NCBI GenBank assembly: GCA_964445305.1
Contig: CAYUKK010000026.1
Coordinates: forward strand, 1 to 34,575
Reading direction: 5' to 3'
Origin: CAYUKK01 sp964445305
GTDB taxonomy: Bacteria > Acidobacteriota > Aminicenantia > Aminicenantales > UBA8522
DNA: 34,575 nucleotides
The notes below the pieces were generated by a model, which saw only the letters and a list, made by a program, of their open reading frames with translations, had not been told where the DNA came from and did no database searches. The first letter of the stretch is position 1, and every line of letters begins with the position of its first letter. Positions 14,916-21,603 of this stretch are shown piece after piece. The position numbers and the translations under genes were made by a program.

Positions 14916-15214
14916 CCGACCTTACTCAGGACGCAGACAATGACCGCCCTCCTAATTCCCGAGGAGGGGCAAGGGTGGTTAATATATAAAAAACAAAGCT
15001 TTCGATAGCGTCTCGGAACGCCGACCCGAGCGCTTGAGGCCATGGGAGATAGGCGAGGGGCTGGGGTGAGAAAGCCCGTCGAAGCCTGAGCGGGCACGGT
15101 TTCTCGAGCCAAGCGAGAGAAGAGCGAAGGCTGAGTCGGAGCGAGTTTGCTCGCTGGGGAAACGAGCGGGCTTCGGAATCCCAACCCCGAGCCTGGCCGG
15201 GGGTGAACCACGAC
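14916..15214 (-). repeat. Dispersed structured repeat, copy A (inverted relative to copy B)
   Basis: This stretch is the reverse complement of 33742-34087. Arm 1 (15051-15214) aligns without gaps to 33742-33905 over 164 bases with about 8 mismatches. Arm 2 (14916-15031) aligns to 33972-34087 over 116 bases, with about 93% identity in the inner 80 bases and less at the end. Between the arms A has 19 bases and B has 66. Internal hairpins are kept in both copies: AGCGAG/CTCGCT with a 4-base loop, GCCCG/CGGGC, and CCCTCCT/AGGAGGG (14947-14953 with 14962-14968). The open frames across it are not conserved as protein. It fills most of the 480-base gap between the 14038 gene and tRNA-Gly. Confidence 0.85.
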
Positions 15215-15262
15215 CGAACACGTCAGGTGATTATGTTTACGATATTGGGCATGCGGCTTGTA

Positions 15263-15291
15263 TTGACAGGCCATCCGCTTTCTGTTAGCTT
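15263..15291 (+). promoter_or_regulatory. Probable promoter of the tRNA-Gly/tRNA-Cys unit
   Basis: A perfect -35 TTGACA (15263-15268) is followed after 17 bases by TAGCTT (15286-15291), a weak -10 match. The surrounding TTGTATTGACAGGC is identical to the -35 region of the 13962 promoter. It lies about 30 bases before tRNA-Gly. Confidence 0.45.
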
Positions 15292-15321
15292 AAATCGAGA
15301 GTTGGTTCGGCCTCAATGGAG

Positions 15322-15393
15322 GCGGGCGTAGTTCAGGGGTAGAACGTCTGCTTGCCAAGCAGAAGGCCGTGGGTTCAAGTCCCATCGCCCGCT
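15322..15393 (+). tRNA. tRNA-Gly (anticodon GCC)
   Basis: Acceptor stem GCGGGCG (15322-15328) pairs with CGCCCGC (15386-15392), with a T discriminator. The D arm is GTTC-AGGGGTA-GAAC. The anticodon arm is TCTGC-TTGCCAA-GCAGA with anticodon GCC. The T arm is GTGGG-TTCAAGT-CCCAT. CCA is not encoded. A run of T follows immediately. Confidence 0.96.
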
Positions 15394-15422
15394 TTTTTAT
15401 GAGAAGGAATGTTTCTGCTTGG

Positions 15423-15495
15423 GGCGCGGTACCCAAGAGGCTAAGGGAGAGGTCTGCAAAACCTCGATTCGTCGGTTCGAGTCCGACCCGCGCCT
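15423..15495 (+). tRNA. tRNA-Cys (anticodon GCA)
   Basis: Acceptor stem GGCGCGG (15423-15429) pairs with CCGCGCC (15488-15494), with a T discriminator. The anticodon arm is GAGGT-CTGCAAA-ACCTC, giving anticodon GCA. The T arm is GTCGG-TTCGAGT-CCGAC. CCA is not encoded. It lies 29 bases after tRNA-Gly, probably cotranscribed. Confidence 0.95.
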
Positions 15496-15503
15496 CTATC
15501 TTG

Positions 15504-15524
15504 AAGCTTTGAGCTGAGCTTTTT
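15504..15524 (+). terminator. Weak terminator-like hairpin after tRNA-Cys
   Basis: AAGCT (15504-15508) and AGCTT (15517-15521) can pair around an 8-base loop, with five T at 15520-15524. The stem is only 5 bp, so termination may be partial. Confidence 0.3.
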
Positions 15525-15593
15525 CATCCTAAATAAGAACCCTCTATGTTCCAGTCCAATTCTAGGCCAGCCCACGCTGACCTCAGGTCCGCG

Positions 15594-15708
15594 CGTAAGC
15601 ATTTTTTTCGTGATGATAAGAAACCTCACGGAGAATGGGTGACGCGAGGCCGGATGGAGACGCCAAGGCGGAGGACCCATTCTCATCACGGGAACAAAGG
15701 ATGCTTGC
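15594..15708. ncRNA. Candidate structured RNA or palindromic element with nested stems
   Basis: Three nested complementary pairs are visible: an outer stem CGTAAGCAT (15594-15602) with ATGCTTGCG (15700-15708), 9 bp with one G-U; a middle stem CGTGAT (15609-15614) with ATCACG (15685-15690); and an inner stem GAGAATGGGT (15631-15640) with ACCCATTCTC (15675-15684), a perfect 10 bp. A competing hairpin CGTGA (15609-15613) with TCACG (15626-15630) would exclude the middle stem. No known riboswitch or RNA family is recognised. The promoter of the next gene (15725-15753) lies downstream of it, so it is not that gene's leader from that promoter. It could be a free RNA transcribed with the tRNAs, or a REP-like palindrome. 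Confidence 0.4.
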
Positions 15709-15724
15709 GGTTGACGCGTTACAT

Positions 15725-15753
15725 TTGACTTGATGCCCAAAAAAATATATAGT
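15725..15753 (+). promoter_or_regulatory. Sigma70-type promoter for the Yip1-family gene
   Basis: TTGACT (15725-15730, five of six) and TATAGT (15748-15753, five of six) are 17 bases apart, in A/T-rich DNA 25 bases before the start codon at 15779. Confidence 0.6.
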
Positions 15754-15778
15754 TCAAAAAAAAATAAGGAGGCGCTGC

Positions 15779-16369
15779 ATGGACATCGTCGCGAGAGCTC
15801 AGGGCATCCTTCTTAAGCCGAAAGAGGAATGGGTCAAGATCAAAGCGGAGCCGACAGCCATTCGAGAGCTTTTTACTTCTTATGCTATGATTCTTGCCGC
15901 TATTCCTGTCGTCGCCCAGTTTCTCGGTTGGGCCCTCGTCGGTTTTAAAATTCCCTACGTCGGCGGCAGCTGGATGGGAAGGGCCATTATCTACCTGATT
16001 TTTTCCTACATCCTTGGCTTAGTCACTGTTTATATTTTTGGGGTGATCATCAACGCCCTGGCGCCTAATTTTTCCTCCACCCAGAACCTTCCCAATGCCA
16101 TGAAGCTGGCCGTCTACAGCATGACGCCCGGCTGGCTGGCGGGAATCTTCCACATCATCCCCTCGATCGATTTCCTGGTCATCCTCGGTTTTCTTTATGG
16201 AATTTACATCCTCTACCTCGGGTTCGCCACACCGTTTATGGAAACACCCAAGGAAAAAGTCATCGGCTACATGGTCGTTAGCGTCGTCGTCATGATTGTT
16301 CTCTCGGCCGTCATCGGCCTCATCCTTGGCGCTATCTTCGCCATGCGAGGCTTGGTTAGCTTTTTCTAA
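15779..16369 (+). CDS. Yip1-domain integral membrane protein
   Basis: 196 residues starting MDIVARAQGILLKPKEEWVKIKAEP. This N-terminal motif (an amphipathic helix, then P-x-x-x-W) is typical of bacterial Yip1-domain proteins. About five transmembrane helices follow (residues about 32-53, 66-92, 112-130, 135-152 and 165-190). AAGGAGG precedes the ATG. The bacterial family has no established role; members often accompany envelope or transport genes. It is a single gene with its own promoter and is convergent with pyrF. Confidence 0.85.
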   Translation: MDIVARAQGILLKPKEEWVKIKAEPTAIRELFTSYAMILAAIPVVAQFLGWALVGFKIPYVGGSWMGRAIIYLIFSYILGLVTVYIFGVIINALAPNFSSTQNLPNAMKLAVYSMTPGWLAGIFHIIPSIDFLVILGFLYGIYILYLGFATPFMETPKEKVIGYMVVSVVVMIVLSAVIGLILGAIFAMRGLVSFF

Positions 16370-16505
16370 GCTGATCCGGCGTTTATCCGTTTGAAACCGC
16401 TGGCCCTTATGGAGGGTGGTCATTTCTTTGGGTGATTCTCTGTGTGATTTTTTTCTTTTCTGAAGGCGCCGGTTAGCGAAGTAGAGATTGAAAAAAGGCA
16501 CGAGA

Positions 16506-17225
16506 TTAAGAGAAGGCGCGATTGAGCTCCTCCAGAATGCGGAGGAAGGCCTCGCGGGGGGAGGGTGAGGCGGTAACAGGCCGGCCGATAACCAGATAAT
16601 CAGCCCCCAGCCGGAGAGCCTCGGCCGGGGTCATGATGCGCTTCTGGTCGTGGGATTGAGCGCCAGCAGGCCGGATGCCCGGGGTGACGATGAGGAAATC
16701 CTTCCCCAGTTCGCGCTTGAGAACCTCGATCTCCTGGGGCGAAGAGACAACGCCGTCGAGGCCGGCTTTCTTGGCCAGGCTGGCCAGCCGGAGAACCTGG
16801 TCCCGGGCTGGGGTGGAGAATCCCATTTCTTCAAGGTCGGCGTCCTCAAGACTCGTCAGCACCGTCACTCCCAGAAGAAGGGGCCTCGGCCTTGTCTGCT
16901 TCTCCGCTTCCTCTATGGACGCCTCGCGGGCCCGACGCATCATCTCCAAGCCGCCCGAGGCATGAAGAGTCAGCATCGCTGTGCCCTGGCGGACAGCCGC
17001 GCGAACCGCTCCGACAACAGTGTTGGGGATATCGTGGTACTTGAGGTCGAGAAAAGGCCTCTTTTTTCGTCCGACGAGCGCCTCGAGGAGAGATGGGCCC
17101 TCGGCGGTGAAGAGTTCCATCCCCACTTTAAAGGTTTGAGCTTCCTCCAGCAAGTCAACGAGCCTGAGCGCCTCCTCCTTCGTCGCGGTGTCGAGCGCAA
17201 CGATGATTCTTTCCCTCAGTTCCAT
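16506..17225 (-). CDS. pyrF: Orotidine-5'-phosphate decarboxylase
   Basis: 239 residues, a normal length for the bacterial class. It converts OMP to UMP, the last step of de novo pyrimidine synthesis. Motifs: IIVALDTATKEEALRLVD at the N-terminus, FKVGMELFTAEG, the catalytic D-x-K-x-x-D in FLDLKYHDIPNTV, TLHASGG, TPGIRP and the phosphate-binding YLVIGRPVTAS. Start ATG 17225 has GGAGGGAGG immediately upstream. It is the last gene of pyrK-pyrD-pyrF, separated from pyrD by 77 bases that hold a short repeat cassette. Confidence 0.96.
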   Translation of the reverse strand: MELRERIIVALDTATKEEALRLVDLLEEAQTFKVGMELFTAEGPSLLEALVGRKKRPFLDLKYHDIPNTVVGAVRAAVRQGTAMLTLHASGGLEMMRRAREASIEEAEKQTRPRPLLLGVTVLTSLEDADLEEMGFSTPARDQVLRLASLAKKAGLDGVVSSPQEIEVLKRELGKDFLIVTPGIRPAGAQSHDQKRIMTPAEALRLGADYLVIGRPVTASPSPREAFLRILEELNRAFS

Positions 17226-17232
17226 CCTCCCT

Positions 17233-17268
17233 CCAAATAGGGGACCAAATATAGGCCAAATAGGGGAC
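17233..17268. repeat. Direct repeat CCAAATAGGGGAC x2 between pyrD and pyrF
   Basis: CCAAATAGGGGAC occurs at 17233-17245 and 17256-17268 (23-base period). It is followed by A/T-rich DNA with ATTTACC twice (17278-17284, 17291-17297). I recall similar AAATAGGGGACAG motifs beside REP-associated (Y1/RAYT) transposases, but no transposase is present here, so this would be an orphan element inside an operon. Confidence 0.6.
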
Positions 17269-17302
17269 AGTTTATCTATTTACCTATTTTATTTACCGAA
17301 AT

Positions 17303-18235
17303 TCACTCCAGTGGCCGAGGCGGCTCCACTTTTATAGTGCCGATGACCTCCTCTAATCTTTCGATTTTTCTGGCGGCGCACCATTCCTGCAGTTGCTGAA
17401 CAATCCGGACGGAAGCCTCGGGGTCGACGAGGTTGGCCGTGCCCACTTCGACAGCCCTGGCGCCGGCGATGAGGAATTCGAGAGCGTCATTCCCGCTCAT
17501 GATGCCGCCTATACCGATGACGGGAATACGGAGGCGGGTGACAACCTGGTAGACCATGCGAAGGGCGATGGGCTTGATCGCTGGCCCGCTCAGCCCGCCA
17601 AAGACATTGGCCAGACGGGGCCGCCTTGACTCCACGTCAATGGCCATGGCCAGCACAGTGTTGATGAGGGAGACGGCGTCCGAGCCGGCTTCCTCCGCGG
17701 CCTGGGCGATGGCGACGATGTCAGTCACGTTGGGTGAGAGCTTGGTGATGATGGGCCGCCGGCTTATCTTCTTGGCCAGGCGGACGACGGCGCAGGTTGA
17801 GGCCGGGCTGAGGGCCGGGCAAAGCCCATTCTGGGCGACGTTGGGGCAGGAGATGTTGAGCTCGTAGGCGGCGATGCCTTCTTCTTTATTAAGGAAATCG
17901 ATGACCTGGGCATACTCCTCGTTGGTCTCGCCGCAGACGTTGACGAGGATGGGGGTTTTGAGCTCCCTCAGGCGGGGGAGGATTTCTCGGGCGAAAGCCT
18001 CGACGCCAATTCCTTGTAAACCTATAGAATTTATAAGTCCACTTGGAGATTCGGCCAGGCGGGGAGGTGGGTTTCCCGCTCGGGGATAAAAATAAAGGCC
18101 TTTGACGATGAGACCGCCGAGGCGCTCAAAATCGACAAAAGGCATGAATTCCAGGCCATAGCCAAACGTACCGCTGGCGGCAAGGACAGGGTTTCGCAGC
18201 TTGAGAAAACCGAGGTCAACGGAGAGGTCAACCAT
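17303..18235 (-). CDS. pyrD: Dihydroorotate dehydrogenase B, catalytic subunit
   Basis: 310 residues, class 1B. It oxidises dihydroorotate to orotate with FMN and passes electrons to PyrK and NAD+. Motifs: NPVLAASGTFGYG, KGLYFYPRAGNPPPRL, GLINSIGLQGIG, ELNISCPN with the class 1 catalytic Cys, IITKLSPNVTDI, SLINT, the FGGLSGPAIKPIALR FMN site and IPVIGIGGIMSGNDA. The class 2 (quinone-linked) membrane helix is absent and pyrK is adjacent, which confirms class 1B. It starts 4 bases after the pyrK stop with AAGGGA as ribosome site, so the two are coupled. Confidence 0.96.
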   Translation of the reverse strand: MVDLSVDLGFLKLRNPVLAASGTFGYGLEFMPFVDFERLGGLIVKGLYFYPRAGNPPPRLAESPSGLINSIGLQGIGVEAFAREILPRLRELKTPILVNVCGETNEEYAQVIDFLNKEEGIAAYELNISCPNVAQNGLCPALSPASTCAVVRLAKKISRRPIITKLSPNVTDIVAIAQAAEEAGSDAVSLINTVLAMAIDVESRRPRLANVFGGLSGPAIKPIALRMVYQVVTRLRIPVIGIGGIMSGNDALEFLIAGARAVEVGTANLVDPEASVRIVQQLQEWCAARKIERLEEVIGTIKVEPPRPLE

Positions 18236-18239
18236 TCCC

Positions 18240-19178
18240 TTACTCAGCCTTTTCGTCCCAGATGATTTCCGCGGCCTCGAAGACAGGCCCTTCCTCGCAG
18301 ACCTTGACCCATTGAGTTCTCGCTCCGCGCTTGATCTTTCTCACGCAGCCCCAGCAGGCGCCGATTCCACAGCCCATGGTCGACTCGAGGGAGAATCGGG
18401 CCGGTAAGCCATAAGAACTGGCGAGAGCGGCGATTTTAGCCATCATTGGCTCGGGACCGCAGGCGAAGACATGAGCGGGAAAACCCCTCGGATCAAAACC
18501 TTTCTCTTGGACGGAAGGGGCTTCCGCTCCACGCTTCTCTGAATCGTCCGTCGACTGCTCTTCGGGCAAAGGAAGTCCAGCCAGCCGGCTGAGCTCCGCC
18601 TCAACCAGAGCGCTGATCAATCCGGGAGCGCCCGAGGAGCCGTCTTCGGTCGAGACGAGAAGGTCGAATTTGGCGGCTTTAAACTTCTTGATGAGCGGCA
18701 AATCATCCTTTGTCTTTCCGCCATAAAAGACGATCGGAATCGCCTTGAGACAGCGCAGCTCCTCGGCCAGGAAATAGAGGGGGGCAATGCCGCGGCCGCC
18801 GCCGACAAGGAAGACTTGTTTTCCGGCGAGGTCTGGGCCCGAAAGCTCCTCCCTATTAGCGGCTCTGGGACAAGGAATCAGGAAGCCCTTTCCCAGGGGG
18901 CCGATGATATCGAGCGTTTCGCCGACTCTTTTTTCTGCCAGGAGCGCGGTACCGACTCCTGTCCGGGCAAAAAAAATCTCGAGGGTGCCGATTTTCTTGT
19001 CGACGGCATGGATGCTGAAAGGGCGGCGAAGGAGAGGAAAGGGTTGGCTGCTCGCTCGGACCATCAGGAATTGACCGGACCTGGCCTTCCTGGCCATGGC
19101 CGGAGATTTCAGGCGAAGAAGACAGTACTTTCCCCAGGTTTCTTTGCGCAGGATGGAAGCACTTGGGTCTTGGTACAT
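18240..19178 (-). CDS. pyrK: Dihydroorotate dehydrogenase B, electron-transfer subunit
   Basis: About 312 residues. It carries FAD and a 2Fe-2S cluster and links PyrD to NAD+. Motifs: LLRRPFSIHAVD (FAD site, R-P-F-S), GPLGKGF, VFLVGGGRGIAPLYFLAEEL (nucleotide binding), FACGPEPMM and the C-terminal iron-sulfur motif C-x4-C-x2-C-x15-C (MGCGIGACWGC, then VKVCEEG). ATG 19178 is chosen because AGGTGG lies 8 bases upstream; a GTG at 19190 would add four residues. A charged insert of about 30 residues (around LPEEQSTDDSEKRGAE) lies between the NAD-domain strands and makes the protein longer than usual. Confidence 0.94.
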   Translation of the reverse strand: MYQDPSASILRKETWGKYCLLRLKSPAMARKARSGQFLMVRASSQPFPLLRRPFSIHAVDKKIGTLEIFFARTGVGTALLAEKRVGETLDIIGPLGKGFLIPCPRAANREELSGPDLAGKQVFLVGGGRGIAPLYFLAEELRCLKAIPIVFYGGKTKDDLPLIKKFKAAKFDLLVSTEDGSSGAPGLISALVEAELSRLAGLPLPEEQSTDDSEKRGAEAPSVQEKGFDPRGFPAHVFACGPEPMMAKIAALASSYGLPARFSLESTMGCGIGACWGCVRKIKRGARTQWVKVCEEGPVFEAAEIIWDEKAE

Positions 19179-19198
19179 CCAGAAGACCACCTGGCGCC

Positions 19199-19227
19199 AA
19201 AATAGCAGAATCGTCCCGATTTCGCAA
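19199..19227 (-). promoter_or_regulatory. Possible promoter of the pyrK-pyrD-pyrF unit
   Basis: On the minus strand TTGCGA (19227-19222) and TATTTT (19204-19199) are 17 bases apart, each matching four of six positions. A start site near 19192 would leave a leader of about 14 bases before ATG 19178. No attenuator is visible. Confidence 0.35.
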
Positions 19228-19245
19228 GCCGTGCATGCGTGAACT

Positions 19246-19275
19246 TTGACAAAGCAGGCGGGTTTATCCGATAAT
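19246..19275 (+). promoter_or_regulatory. Sigma70-type promoter for the aminotransferase gene
   Basis: TTGACA (19246-19251, perfect) and GATAAT (19270-19275, five of six) are separated by 18 bases. It lies 35 bases before the start codon at 19311. Confidence 0.7.
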
Positions 19276-19310
19276 CAAGGCGTCATCATGATGGAGAGGA
19301 GCAATCATCC

Positions 19311-20507
19311 ATGCAAGTTTCCGAGCGTGGCCGCACCATCCAGGCCTCGCCCATCAGGAAATTCAAACCCTACGCTGACGAGGCCATCAGGAAAGGCATC
19401 CGGGTCTATTTCCTGAATATCGGTGACCCTGACATCCCGACCCCGAAGCCCGTGATCGAAGCCTTCCACAGCTTCAACGACGAGGTTCTGAGTTACGGGC
19501 CTGCCCAAGGGTTCCTCGAGCTTCGTGAAGCCATTGCTGCTTATTACGGGCATTACCATATTCCCTTGACAGCCGAAAATGTCCTCATTACCTGTGGCGG
19601 CTCGGAGGCCATCCATTTTTCATTTAGCGCCGTGGCCGACCCGGGCGACGAGATCATCATCCCGGAGCCTTTCTACACGAATTATAACGGTTATGCTTCC
19701 TTCGCTTCGGTCAAGATTGTGCCCCTGACGCTCCGTGTCGAGGACGGCTACAGGCTTCCGCCTCGCTCTGATATAGAATCGAAAATTACTCCCCGGACAA
19801 GGGCCATCCTCCTCTGCTCGCCCAATAACCCCATGGGCACCGTTTACACGCCCGAGGAGCTCGAGCGGGTCGCGGCCATCGTCAAGGAGCACGACCTTTT
19901 TCTCATCGGCGATGAGGTTTATAAGGAGTTTGTTTATGATGGCATGGTCCACAGGAGCGTCCTCGAGCTGAAGGGGATTGAGGAGCGGGTGATCGTGGTC
20001 GACAGCATATCCAAACGCTTCAGCTGCTGTGGGGCGCGGATTGGGGCCGTCATTACCCGAAACGCCGATGTCTACCAGGCCGTGCTCCGCTTCGCCCAGG
20101 CGCGACTCTGCCCGCCGACAGTCGAGCAGCGTGCTGCCCTCGCGGCCTACGGCATGGGGATGGATTACTTTCGGCCCGTGCGCGAGGAATACGAGAGGCG
20201 CCGCGATGTCCTTTACGAGGGCCTGCTCGCCATTCCCGGGGTCGTCGCCTATAAGCCGCAGGGCGCCTTTTACATCACGGTCAAGCTGCCCGTTAAGAAC
20301 AGCGAGGACTTCGTTGTCTGGATGCTGAGCGAATTCGAGCTTGACGGCGAGACGGTGATGGTAGCGCCGGCAGCTGGCTTTTACTCCACACCCGGCCGGG
20401 GGCTGGACGAGGTTCGCATCGCCTACGTCCTCGAGGTCGAGAAGATCAAGCGAGCCCTCCGGGTGCTCAAGGCTGGCCTGGAGAAATACCGGACTCTCCA
20501 CCGGTAA
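19311..20507 (+). CDS. PLP-dependent class I/II aminotransferase (aspartate-aminotransferase-like)
   Basis: 398 residues. Fold-type I aminotransferase features: NIGDPDIPTP near the N-terminus, SYGPAQGFLELREAIA, the GGSEAI cofactor-phosphate region, LCSPNNPMGTVY (Asn binding PLP), IGDEVYKEFVYDG (Asp/Tyr pair) and DSISKRFSCCGARIG with the Schiff-base Lys at residue 235. The C-terminal substrate Arg is in EVRIAYV. It probably transfers an amino group between Asp or another amino acid and 2-oxoglutarate; substrate choice cannot be read with certainty. GAGGAG lies about 11 bases before the ATG. It has its own promoter and is divergent from pyrKDF. Confidence 0.92.
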   Translation: MQVSERGRTIQASPIRKFKPYADEAIRKGIRVYFLNIGDPDIPTPKPVIEAFHSFNDEVLSYGPAQGFLELREAIAAYYGHYHIPLTAENVLITCGGSEAIHFSFSAVADPGDEIIIPEPFYTNYNGYASFASVKIVPLTLRVEDGYRLPPRSDIESKITPRTRAILLCSPNNPMGTVYTPEELERVAAIVKEHDLFLIGDEVYKEFVYDGMVHRSVLELKGIEERVIVVDSISKRFSCCGARIGAVITRNADVYQAVLRFAQARLCPPTVEQRAALAAYGMGMDYFRPVREEYERRRDVLYEGLLAIPGVVAYKPQGAFYITVKLPVKNSEDFVVWMLSEFELDGETVMVAPAAGFYSTPGRGLDEVRIAYVLEVEKIKRALRVLKAGLEKYRTLHR

Positions 20508-20586
20508 ATTGAGGTAAAGTGAGAAATTGCCAGCCAGGTGAGCGTCAGGAAGGAAGAGAGGTTAAGAAAAACGGGGCAGGCGAAAA

Positions 20587-21114
20587 TTGAGTATCCAGGA
20601 AAAGACAGGACTAAAAAAGCTCGCTCTCGAGATGCTCTCCATCCTCCTGGCTGGTCTGGTGCTCGGAGGCGTCGTCCATTTTTCACTCTTGAGCCGGTTT
20701 CTTGCTGGCGAGTTCAGGCATAGCTTTCTCGACCCGCTAAAGTATGCGGGCATCCGCTTCATCGCGCTTCAAGAGACCCAGGACCTTCTGGAATCGGGAG
20801 AAGCGCTTTTCATCGACAGCCGGGCAAGTCGGGAATTTGCCGCCGGCCACATTCCCGGCGCGCTGAGCCTACCGCTTGAAGAAATGAAGGGGAGTGGAGG
20901 GAGTGAAGAAGAAGCCAGGAAAAGCCTGAGCCCGAGGCTTCTTTCTTTTTCGCGGGATAAAACCCTCGTCATTTACTGCGAGGGTGGCGATTGCCAGACA
21001 AGCCTCGCTCTGGCCAGGCTCATCCATGATTTGGGCTTTCAGGACATCCGGGTTTTTGAGGGCGGCTGGGCCGAGTGGAGCGCGCTCGGCCTGCCCGCCG
21101 AGGTGTCGCGATGA
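20587..21114 (+). CDS. Membrane-anchored rhodanese-like sulfurtransferase
   Basis: 175 residues from TTG 20587 (GGCAGG lies a few bases upstream). One N-terminal transmembrane helix (residues about 14-34) is followed by a single rhodanese domain: ALFIDSRASREFAAGHIPGALSLPL, then the active-site loop TLVIYCEGGDCQTS with Cys131 in the catalytic position and a second Cys at 136, then VFEGGWAEWSALGLP. The rhodanese end motif GGW-x-W is intact. The domain would sit on one face of the membrane and move sulfane sulfur or reduce thiols. It overlaps the MauE-like gene by 4 bases (ATGA), so the two are cotranslated and probably act together. Confidence 0.88.
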   Translation: MSIQEKTGLKKLALEMLSILLAGLVLGGVVHFSLLSRFLAGEFRHSFLDPLKYAGIRFIALQETQDLLESGEALFIDSRASREFAAGHIPGALSLPLEEMKGSGGSEEEARKSLSPRLLSFSRDKTLVIYCEGGDCQTSLALARLIHDLGFQDIRVFEGGWAEWSALGLPAEVSR

Positions 21115-21551
21115 AATTCAGGCGCTCCCTTCTTTTTTTCTTCCGTCTCGTCGTTGGCGGCGTCTTCATCTGGGCGGGTGTCCTCAAGGTCGCCGACCCC
21201 CTCGAATTCGCCCAGAGTATCAAGAATTACCAGGTGTTTCCCCATGCCCTCGTCTTTTTTATCGCCATCTTCCTGCCTTGGGTCGAGGTCCTGAGCGGCA
21301 GCCTCCTCGTCCTCGGCCCGCTCAGACGCTCGAGCGCCTTGCTCATCTCCGCGATGCTCGTCGGGTTCATCGGGCTTGTCGGGCTGGCCGTCCTGCGGGG
21401 CATCGACACCTCCTGTGGCTGTTTTGGGAGCTTCAGCCGGAAGGCCGACCTTAGCCTTATGCTGGCTGATGGCGTCCTTCTCTATTTTGCCCTTTCCGTT
21501 TTTATCGACCGGCCGTTAGGAACGAGAGCCAGCCGCCGCCCATCTCCCTGA
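21111..21551 (+). CDS. MauE/DoxX-family membrane protein
   Basis: 146 residues with four transmembrane helices (about residues 8-28, 45-66, 72-94 and 110-130). Motifs FIWAGVLKVADP and DTSCGCFG (Cys102, Cys104) are typical of the MauE branch of the DoxX-like family. In methylotrophs MauE is needed for methylamine dehydrogenase maturation, but no mau genes are here. Elsewhere such proteins pair with thioredoxin- or rhodanese-like partners. Start ATG 21111 overlaps the rhodanese stop in ATGA. The CGC pair and the rhodanese Cys suggest a membrane thiol or sulfur relay; this is inference. Confidence 0.85.
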   Translation: MKFRRSLLFFFRLVVGGVFIWAGVLKVADPLEFAQSIKNYQVFPHALVFFIAIFLPWVEVLSGSLLVLGPLRRSSALLISAMLVGFIGLVGLAVLRGIDTSCGCFGSFSRKADLSLMLADGVLLYFALSVFIDRPLGTRASRRPSP

Positions 21552-21583
21552 TCAGGGGATGCATCTTTTTTTCCCCGTGATCA
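21549..21583 (+). other. Hairpin containing the MauE-like gene stop codon
   Basis: TGATCA-GGGGA (21549-21559) pairs with TCCCC-g-TGATCA (21572-21583) with a single bulged G, giving 11 bp around a T-rich 12-base loop. The stop codon forms the base of the stem. The T run is in the loop rather than after the stem, so this is not a standard terminator but could limit read-through. Confidence 0.45.
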
Positions 21584-21603
21584 TAATAGAACTCTCGTTT
21601 CGA

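Noticed and set aside
14842..15321. CRISPR array or IS element in the long gap
   Set aside because: There is no regularly spaced repeat, no transposase frame and no terminal inverted repeat; the content is one copy of the dispersed repeat plus a promoter.
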